A stretch of 64,000 nt of DNA. It comes from Microcebus murinus. Lineage: Eukaryota > Chordata > Mammalia > Primates > Cheirogaleidae. The notes beneath the pieces were generated by a model that saw only the letters and a program-made list of their open reading frames with translations, was not told where the DNA came from and did no database searches. The position numbers and the translations under genes are program-made. Of this stretch, positions 56,975 to 64,000 are shown one piece after another (within the stretch, counting starts at the first letter, position 1; the number at the start of each line of letters is the position of its first letter). The stretch is taken from positions 9,102,501 to 9,166,500 of the forward strand of contig NC_134119.1 in NCBI RefSeq assembly GCF_040939455.1. Reading direction: 5' to 3'.

Positions 56975-57963
56975 TTCTAAATGATTCTCATGTTTGTTAG
57001 CTGTTGAATTGTTGCTTATGCTTCTTTCATTATTTCTCCAAATTACTTAATATAATGCTACAAGTCTATAAGAATACACTGGAGACAAGGAAAAAAACAA
57101 AATCTTTCCATGTGCTTTCCATTTCATAAAGGTACTAGGATGGATATACATAAAAGGAAATAATGCTTATGCCTTAAAAAAATTAAAATGATCCGTGGCT
57201 CAATAATTCTATCAAGGATGGAGAACACATCTTCTCAGGCATCTTTTTTGAGGAAGGGAGTGATTCAAGATCTTGGTTAAGAGCTAGAGCATGCAGGACA
57301 GGCAGAATATCATTTAGGAGAATGCTAAGATTCTTTAATGGGAAGCTGATATAAGGAACAAGACACGGTGCTGAGGACAGGGCCTCTGTAAAACACTGCC
57401 ATGGTTATTGTTTAACAATTCCTATTGTTGATTTTGAGAAAATACATCATGATACATATATTTCAGAGTAGCAGTATTTCACATAGAGACCTAGGAACAA
57501 GGGCCCAGGATACTCACTTTGTAAAAATTACCCATCCACTCCCTCTTTTTTGTCTTATTCTTCAGAGTTGATTTGTGGTGCAAGTTTCTCTCTCCCTCCA
57601 CTCTCTGCTCCCCACACTGCAGAGCAGCTATTAGATGTGAACCCAGGGCAGTTCCCAGTTGGTCCTACCCCTTGTCACAATGGTTGGCTCAAGTTTGTTC
57701 CTTATCAGAGTGAAGTTCAGGACTTTTGCTCAGCGGCTCAGTGGCCCTTCCTGAATGCAAATGAGGAAACATTCAACTCCAGTTTCTAAGGGCAGCCTTG
57801 ATGGAATCCTGGCTCAGGATAAAGCCAACCCAGGAAGGAGGGCAGGAAAAAGATATCCCAAAGAAATGAAACCAGAGTTCTGAATTAGCTCATTTTGAAA
57901 TCTGCTCTACCTGGATTTTTTTTTTTAACTATGTGATTCAATAAATTTCCTTTTTGGTTAAGC
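56975..57963. other. Unique DNA
   Basis: About 1 kb with no repeat I can name. The 79-codon plus frame (57550-57789) has no motif. Confidence 0.35.
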
Positions 57964-58105
57964 CAAGGGTCAGCAAATTACAACCTGTAGGTCAAATCCA
58001 GCCCACCATGTTTTTGTACAGCCCATGAGTTAAGCATAGTTTTTATAGATGGACATTTGCAATTGATTTGATGACAGGGAATACTACCTTTGAATCCTAA
58101 TTAAG
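57964..58105 (-). mobile_element. MER5A-type hAT element
   Basis: 'caagggtcagcaaattacaa', 'ggtcaaatccagcccaccat' and 'gtttttgtacagcccatgag' are the reverse of the MER5A right end. Confidence 0.8.
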
Positions 58106-58119
58106 GAAAATATTATCCC

Positions 58120-58132
58120 CCTCAAAATATGA
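58120..58132 (+). repeat. FLAM target-site duplication, left
   Basis: 'cctcaaaatatga' matches 58300-58312 at 12 of 13 positions. Confidence 0.8.
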
Positions 58133-58299
58133 TTTTTTTAAGAGATGAGGTCTCACTGTATTGTCCAGGTTAGGATGCAGTGGCTATTCACAGGTGTGAT
58201 CATAGCACACTACAGACTCAAGTTCCTGCCTAAAGCAATCTTCCCATCTCAGCCTCCCAAATGGCTGGAAATATAGGTGCATCCCACTGTGCCCAGCTT
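58133..58299 (-). mobile_element. Free left Alu monomer (FLAM, 7SL-derived)
   Basis: Monomeric, T-rich tail complement at the left, and 'gcagtggctattcacaggtg', the 7SL RNA-like text that dimeric Alus have lost. Ends 'cccactgtgcccagctt'. Precedes the dimeric Alu in primate evolution. Flanked by a 13-bp duplication. Confidence 0.9.
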
Positions 58300-58312
58300 C
58301 CTCAAAATAAGA
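58300..58312 (+). repeat. FLAM target-site duplication, right
   Basis: 'cctcaaaataaga', one mismatch from the left copy. Confidence 0.8.
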
Positions 58313-58904
58313 ATTCTATTTTTTTTATTAATAGATATGTATTATAAAAACTTGAACTCAATTACTATATTTTGAATTTTGTCATTCAAAAATTTGTGAA
58401 AAATCTGTTTTCTCTCTTGTTGCCTAAGTGCTCGCTTAGTATCCTCTATTTTGCCTCTTGGCTCATGAAGCTTAAAATATTTATTCTCTTTCCCTTTGCT
58501 GAAACAGTTTTCTCACCCTTACATTAAGACATGATATTTCAGGTATCTGCAATATGCCCTTAAAATCATGGCAAATAGGACACTATTGTTTTAAGGGAAG
58601 AAATGAAATGTGACCATTTTTGCTTCTTAAGTTTCAGCCACATGAAAAAAACTCAACCAGACCCACCAAATTAACTGTCTGAAAGAGATGATTTATGTAT
58701 CGTAAAATAATTCTTTTATGGTTCTTAGAGACTTCGGTCCTTTCCTGTATCTAAGCATATCCAAAATAGTGAGGCATTTATGACATATTTTTCATGAATT
58801 AACTGGAACTAAGACATTGTTTTTTCTCAGAAGATAGCACTTTTTCCTCAAAGTATGAACGGTCAGAAGATGTGGGTGTGAAACTGTACAACACTGATCC
58901 TCTT
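58313..58904. other. AT-rich unique DNA
   Basis: No repeat or coding signal recognised. Confidence 0.4.
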
Positions 58905-59340
58905 TCTTCTGTAAAAGAACCAGCGTGCTTTGTGGCCCAAGTCTGGCCATTTATACTTCACAGGGCACCGTGACTGGTTCAGAGATAAGCACGTGATGCA
59001 GTCAGAGCCAATCACATCTAACCTCAGGATTTAGCAGGTGTTGTTACCTGGAGGAAGAGGCTCTCTTTGCCACTGAACTTGAACCTGGGCTCACGTAAGC
59101 TTCTGGAAAGATGGTCTGCCTGAGAAAGAAGTCAACACAGAGGAACTGGAGCGGAGCAGTGGAAAGAGAGAAATCAAGTGCTGGTAACATCGTTGAAAGA
59201 AATAGATTCAATCCTGCCTGAAGCTAGAGCTATTAGACTGGACTGTTCAATTACATGAACCAATAAATTCTTTTCCTGCTTGAGCCAGTTTAAGTTGGAG
59301 TTTCTGTCACTTACAATGGAAATATACAACCACTATCTAA
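58905..59340 (+). mobile_element. MaLR-type LTR, diverged
   Basis: 'gactggttcagagataagca', 'gtcagagccaatcacatcta', 'caataaattcttttcctgct' and 'tgagccagtttaagttggag' then 'tttctgtcactt' give an LTR 3' end with its polyadenylation signal. Subfamily unclear. Confidence 0.65.
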
Positions 59341-59769
59341 TGTTGCGGCTGTCTTCGGTTGGGTTGTACCAAACGGAAGCCCTCAGACAATGATCTGGGT
59401 GCAAGTCATTTGTTTGGGAGGCGCTCCCAGGAAGCGCTGGTCATGGCACAAGGAATGAAGACAGGAAGGGTGAAGCAGCTGAAATGGTGCATGACCAAGC
59501 ATGCAACTGAGGACAGCTGGGGCTCACTCCTGCCGGGGACTGAGAAACACAGGGCAGGTCACGTGCCTCAGAGCTGTTCTCCCTCATTGCTCCTCACTCC
59601 AGCAACAAGGAATCTGGGGTATCTAACCTCCAGCTCATATCTACCACTGGCCCAGAGGCTGTCTCTAGGGGCATTAATGCCTCAGCATTTCCAGCCTGCC
59701 CCTGGCACGAGGCGGCTCTCAGGAGGAGAGCTGCACGGGTGTGTAGGAGAACTGCAAGGCACACGCTGG
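59341..59769. other. GC-moderate DNA, possibly repetitive
   Basis: 'gcaagtcatttgtttgggag' and 'cgctcccaggaagcgctgg' look like text from an LTR, but I cannot place it. The 169-codon plus frame (59359-59868), the second longest here, runs from this block into a MIR and has no domain. Confidence 0.35.
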
Positions 59770-59940
59770 ACTGCTGACTGGGAAGTGAGCAAGGCGCTCA
59801 TCGAATCTGCTCCAGTGATCTCAAGCCATTTACTGAATCTTTCTAAGCCTCGCTTGCTTCACTTGTAAAATGGGGGTGACATTCACATCTGTGATACCCA
59901 TTTCACAGGATCACTGCAATCTTAGTTAATTCTTGCACTA
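59770..59940 (+). mobile_element. MIR SINE
   Basis: 'aagccatttactgaatcttt', 'ttgcttcacttgtaaaatgg' and 'acaggatcactgcaatctta' in MIR order. Confidence 0.8.
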
Positions 59941-60169
59941 CAAGCGTGAAGTCCCAAATGGTGGCACCAGGAAGCTAGGGGTTTCTGTGACTTCTGGGCC
60001 ACTTTGCTGGGGCATCTTTAATGCATAAGGGACACACTATGTGTCTATAATTTAGGCCTGTTTGTACATTTTACCTGAGCTGATTCTTCTTTGCCATAGA
60101 CAAGGAAAAGAAAATAACACAATATAATAATAGTATTACACTGTTGTATATTTAACAGTCCTTTGCATA
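59941..60169. other. Unique DNA
   Basis: No repeat recognised. Confidence 0.4.
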
Positions 60170-60595
60170 CCAAAACCCTAGTCTAGGCAAACACACAAAA
60201 AACAGATAAACCCAAACTGAGGGACATTCTACAAAATACCCAACTGGTACTCCTCCAAGTTGTCAGGGTCATAAAAAAACAAGGAAAGACTGAACTGTCC
60301 CAGACCAGAGGAGATCATAGAGACACAATGACTAAATGCAAAGTGGTCCCCCGAACTCAAGCCTGGAACAAAAATAGGACATTAGAGAAAAACTAGTGAA
60401 ACCCAGTCAAAGCCTGAAGTTTAGTTACTATCCATAGTAATATTCTAATGTTGGTTCCTTAATTTTGACAAATGTATCATGCTAATATGGGATGAAAACA
60501 TTATAGGAACTGAGTGAGAAATATAGGAAATCTCTGTATCACCTTTGCAGCTTTTCCATAAATCTAAAAGTACTTTTTTAAAATAAAAGATTCTC
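60170..60595 (+). mobile_element. Old L1 (L1M) 3' UTR
   Basis: 'aactgagggacattctacaa', 'gactgaactgtcccagacca', 'gagacacaatgactaaatgc' and 'tttgacaaatgtatcatgct', ending 'ttttttaaaataaaag'. 5'-truncated, sense. Confidence 0.85.
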
Positions 60596-60724
60596 CCTTT
60601 CCTTATTGCTGCTCCCGCCATAAAGCCATCTGAGCAGATAGGGCCAGACAAGGGCGCAGAGACAGCTTGTTGGAGCTTGGGTTCCCTGGAAACAGACTCT
60701 CAGACAGAGATGAGTACCTTAGGG
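60596..60724. other. Short unique stretch
   Basis: No repeat recognised. Confidence 0.4.
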
Positions 60725-60730
60725 ATCTAT

Positions 60731-61128
60731 TATGGACTGAATTGTGTCCCCCCCCTCCCCAAAATTCATGTGTTTACACTCTAATACCCAGTATAACAGC
60801 ATTTGAAGATAGGGTCTTTAAGGAGATAATTAAGGTTAAATGAGATCAGAAGGGCCCCTAATCCAACAGGACTGATGTTGTTATAAGACGAAGAAATACC
60901 AGAGGTCTCTCCCTCTCTTCTCACATGCGTATCAGAAAAGCCATGTAAGGACACAGCTAGAAGGCAGCCGTCTGCATGCCAGGAAGAGAGGCCCCACCAG
61001 AAACCAACCTTGCTGGCACCTTGATCTTGGACTTCTAACCTCCAGAACTGTGAGAAAATAAATTTCTGTTGTTTAAGCCACACAGTCCATGGTGTTTTTT
61101 TATGGCAGTCCAAGCAGACTAAGAGAGG
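60731..61128 (+). mobile_element. MaLR-type solo LTR
   Basis: 'tattatggactgaattgtgt', 'gatagggtctttaaggagat', 'gcaccttgatcttggacttc', 'gaaaataaatttctgttgtt' and 'gcagtccaagcagactaaga'. Complete, sense. Confidence 0.9.
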
Positions 61129-61802
61129 AGCCATCCATGCCTATGGGAGGGAAAGGAAGGAGCAGGATTGGGCATCAGGAGAATCTGAGTTGTGATATAG
61201 TCTCAATGCAAGCCTCAGCTGACCATGCAGGGAGTTCCCAAGCTGGAGCAACCTTCAGAACCATCCAGAACTGGGGTGTACCTCCCCATCAATTAGTTCT
61301 TGGATGCCGACTGCCCCAGGAAATAGGTAAAGTGTCTCTCTTCAGCCATAGCATCCTGAAAGTGGGACAACCATACAGGGTCATCTGCTGCGGCACTCTT
61401 AGCAAGTCCTTTGTCCTGAAGGGGACCTGGGTGGGGCCTCAATCATCCACCACACAGCCCACGGCCCTCCCCACTCCCAGGGGAGGAAGGGGTAAGAGAA
61501 GTTAACACATGGCTCATAACATCCTCCTCCAGCTTTATGTTTCTCTAGCCACAAGCCTGCCTGGCAATAATGTTTAAAATGAAAACAAGATGAGAATTTT
61601 AAACCAAACAGAATTTTAACAATTATAAGGAAATGAAAAGTTACACAATCTGCCCAAGGTGTCAGGAAGGGATCCACTATCCGAAGGGGAAGGAAGATTC
61701 ACCAGAATATGTACAGGAGCAGTAACCAGAGAAACACAGAATCACCTCGTGGGTGTAGCCACCGTGGTTCAACTGTTGGTAAACCGGCTGCGTGAGCCTC
61801 AC
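61129..61802. other. Unique DNA
   Basis: No repeat I can name. Frame 61089-61505 (138 codons) starts inside the LTR and has no domain. Confidence 0.4.
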
Positions 61803-62013
61803 ACACCGCTGCCCCTTGAACGACACAGGTTCGAACTGCACGGTCCATTCAACACACGGACTTTTTTTCACCCAACACAGGTCGAAAATACAATATTTGT
61901 ATGATGAAGGGCCAACTTTCCATATATGCGGCTTCTACATGACTGTGAGCAGACTTTGGTATTCATGGGGCTCCTGGAATCCATCCCCTGTGTATTGAGG
62001 GATGACTGTACAA
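61803..62013 (+). mobile_element. Tigger/pogo-derived MITE
   Basis: Left end 'gccccttgaacgacacaggt' and right end 'attgagggatgactgta', with 'caggtcgaaaatacaatatt' and 'gggccaactttccatatatg' inside, match the short Tigger-type MITEs whose ends read 'cttgaacaacacgg' and 'gagggacgactg'. Too short for a transposase. Confidence 0.8.
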
Positions 62014-62044
62014 CAATAAAATGCTCATCCCCTTCCTTCCTTAA

Positions 62045-62350
62045 AATGCTCTGAGGATACATTCTAAAATCCTATTTCTACAAACCCTGTAGGATCTGGT
62101 CCCCTCAATAGCTGCTTCTCCATCTCGGGAGGAAATTTCTTCCTCTCTCAAAGCCTCTGCAAATCCCTCTACCCAGAGTCTCTTCCCCTCTCTCTTCACC
62201 AAACTCCTGTGCATCCTTTGGGCATCAGCCTGAAAGTCACTGCTTGGGTGACTTGATTCCCAGACACCCATTCCTTATGCTGCTCCATATCCAAACCTAC
62301 CCCATATCCCACGCCATGCCCCGGTCACTACTTTGTGCAGTGTGGGAGTG
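62045..62350 (+). mobile_element. L2 LINE fragment
   Basis: 'aaactcctgtgcatcctttg', 'ggcatcagcctgaaagtcac' and 'tgggtgacttgattcccaga' are L2 3' ORF text. Confidence 0.65.
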
Positions 62351-62359
62351 AGTTCTCCC

Positions 62360-62700
62360 TGCCTCTGTCATTTAACTATCACCATAAACATGCCATGCAA
62401 CAGCAAAACTCAGTGACTTAGAACAAGGATACAGCTCGGGGTGACAGGCAGTGGTACCTGGAGGAAGCTCTCTTCATGGCCATGGCAGAGGGAAGCCCAA
62501 CTGTGCTGGCACTTTGCAAAATTGAGCCTGCAGCACTGGCTAACATCTCATTGGCCAAAAGCAAGTCACACGGTCAACCCCATAGCCAATAAAAGGAAGT
62601 ACGTGTAGCCTGGGTGAGAGTCTTGAAAAGTCAGGTGTCACAGGGCAAGGATGCCCAGGGAGGTGTAAAATCTTAGAGCAATAACTCAGTGTACCACATC
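62360..62700 (-). mobile_element. ERVL-type LTR fragment, antisense
   Basis: 'cagcaaaactcagtgactta', 'cattggccaaaagcaagtca' and 'cacggtcaaccccatagcca' are typical antisense LTR phrases. Both ends decayed. Confidence 0.6.
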
Positions 62701-62702
62701 CA

Positions 62703-62832
62703 TCACATTTTAACTCTCTGAAAGCAAGGACCCCATGTGCTTTTTTTTATTGCTTTATCTCCACAACCAAGCACAAGACAGTCACATAGTAGGTGCTTCA
62801 TAAGGATCTGCTAAACACTCTGAATTCCAAAG
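62703..62832 (+). mobile_element. L2 LINE 3' end
   Basis: 'aaagcaaggaccccatgtgc', 'acagtcacatagtaggtgct' and 'tcataaggatctgctaaaca'. Confidence 0.75.
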
Positions 62833-63470
62833 AATATAGTTCAGCTGAACTCTTGCAACCCAATCCATTTCGGAGTCAGCAACAGCTCATAATGCGAGGA
62901 TGCATGAAATATATCCCCCCAGAAAGGTAATGGCACATGTGCTAGACTCTAAATCAGCCATCAACGAGCTACTATCATAGTATCTTCAATGGATTATACA
63001 AATGATGGCTTTGAAGAATGTCTTTGCTTTGCCAGAATTATGATTTGTTATTCATCTTGTGGATTTTTAAACAGAACCTTGTACTTAGTATTCAAATTAA
63101 TGACTCCAATGTATTTGCCTGTATTTTTTTTTTAAAAAAAGAACCATTTTGCACAATACACGTAATTGTTACATTTCTATGATAAACTTACTTGGTAAAA
63201 GCTTTCTTGATTTTATCATTTAGACAAGTAGATATCAGTAAATCAAACTCGAAAGCCGGAATGGTGCAGGGAGAGAGAGGCTTGCAAACCAGGGTGTGAG
63301 GCAAACCTTCAGTTCAGTAAGGACAGTGGCAGGAAAAACAAGGGAGGAAAAAACTCAACGAATATAAGAAAGTGTAAGAATGTTTCAGGATAAGCCTCTC
63401 TCAGCAACCTGTTATTTTGCAATCTCTTGATTTGATTCATTAAAAATTCATCTAGCCTGAGTATTACTTG
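62833..63470. other. AT-rich unique DNA
   Basis: No repeat or coding signal recognised. Confidence 0.4.
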
Positions 63471-63474
63471 ATAA

Positions 63475-63642
63475 AAAGAAAATGAGCTTTGAAAATAGTC
63501 TAGGTTTAAATTCTGGATCCGTCATTCCCTGACTGTGTAAGACAGGAAAACCTGACTTCAGTTCCCTGTGTCTCAATTTCATATCCTGCAAAGTGGGAAA
63601 GAAGGTCAGAGGGTCCTACCTCACAAAGTTGTTGTGAAGATT
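63475..63642 (+). mobile_element. MIR SINE
   Basis: 'gtttaaattctggatccgtc', 'tgtctcaatttcatatcctg' and 'ctcacaaagttgttgtgaag' in MIR order. It runs straight into an A-tract. Confidence 0.85.
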
Positions 63643-63661
63643 AAAAAAAAAAAAAAAAAAA
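63643..63661 (+). repeat. Poly-A tract
   Basis: Nineteen A residues directly after the MIR 'gaagatt'. Confidence 0.95.
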
Positions 63662-63756
63662 TTGCACAGGTCATTCATCCCAAATGCCTGCCCACAGGCC
63701 CATGCTGGTCTCTAAAAATGTTTCCATGTGTCCACCACAGAATGGTAAAAATACAG

Positions 63757-64000
63757 TGTTATGTGTTGAACTGTGTCCCCCCCAAAAAAGATATGTTGAA
63801 GTTTTAAGCACTGGCATCTCTAAATGTGACCTTATTTGGAAATAAGGTCTTTGTAGATGTCATCAAGTTAAGATAAGGGCTTCAGGGAAGGCCACCTAAT
63901 CCGATATGATGGTTTCTTTATAGGACAAGGGAAGTGCCACCTGAAGGCCAAGACACACAGGGAGAACACCTGAGACGACAGAGGCAGATTTGCAGTGATG
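63757..64000 (+). mobile_element. MaLR-type LTR, cut by window end
   Basis: 'gtgttatgtgttgaactgtg', 'aaaaagatatgttgaagttt', 'aatgtgaccttatttggaaa' and 'ccacctaatccgatatgatg' give the first two thirds of the same LTR type as at 23532 and 60731; the rest lies beyond the window. Confidence 0.85.

Noticed and set aside
59359..59868. 169-codon plus-strand open frame
   Set aside because: It runs from an unplaced repeat-like block into a MIR SINE; no domain or family resemblance.

Overview
This is a vertebrate nuclear window from a primate, most likely a strepsirrhine (lemur, loris or galago lineage). The evidence is the repeat content. There is one dimeric Alu (about 19551-19840, minus strand). 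Its right arm, read in Alu sense, says 'gagcaagagcaagg' where catarrhine Alus say 'gggcaacatgg', and it has 'ctagcac' where human Alus have 'ccagcac'; these are the strepsirrhine forms. There is also a 7SL-type free left Alu monomer (58133-58299). The rest of the interspersed DNA is the usual old mammalian set: MIR, L2, L1M, MaLR and ERVL LTRs, MER20, MER5A, Tigger, hAT and mariner pieces. I assign the group from memory of consensus sequences, not from a search.

I find no protein-coding exon I can defend. The open frames are short, lack family motifs, and many lie inside repeats. The only strongly protein-like stretches belong to transposons (L1 ORF2 at about 24.6-26.0 kb, and a degraded pogo/Tigger-like reading at about 38.8 kb). 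The window therefore reads as a gene desert or a long intron.

Layout. 0-1.2 kb: a truncated MER20, a MIR and a CpG island (730-1215). 1.2-6.1 kb: an MST LTR and MIRs in otherwise unique DNA. 6.3-14.5 kb: L2, an L1M 3' end, a palindromic hAT element, two antisense LTRs and a second MER20. 14.5-19.3 kb: mostly unique, with MIRs, an ERVL-type LTR and a second CpG-rich patch. 19.4-26.6 kb: repeat-dense (Alu inside an L2, MLT1, L1M, a MaLR LTR, two L1 3' ends in tandem, the second with a 5' inversion). 26.6-33.2 kb: mostly unique and AT-rich. 33.3-40.5 kb: a strong hairpin, an ERVL LTR, a mariner MITE, an L1M end, a Tigger relic, MLT1 and an L1 fragment. 41-51 kb: three MER20 copies in one orientation, a tRNA-Ile-like pseudogene, about 1 kb of L2, and several MIRs. 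51-54 kb: unique blocks that look like conserved non-coding DNA. 54-64 kb: LTRs, MER5A, the free Alu monomer, Tigger, L2 and MIR, ending inside another MaLR LTR.

The functional candidates are regulatory: two CpG-rich patches, several repeat-free blocks with preserved CpGs and TAAT-type cores, and an unusual concentration of MER20. I did not find a new multi-gene system. All repeat boundaries are by eye and are good to roughly 10-30 bases.
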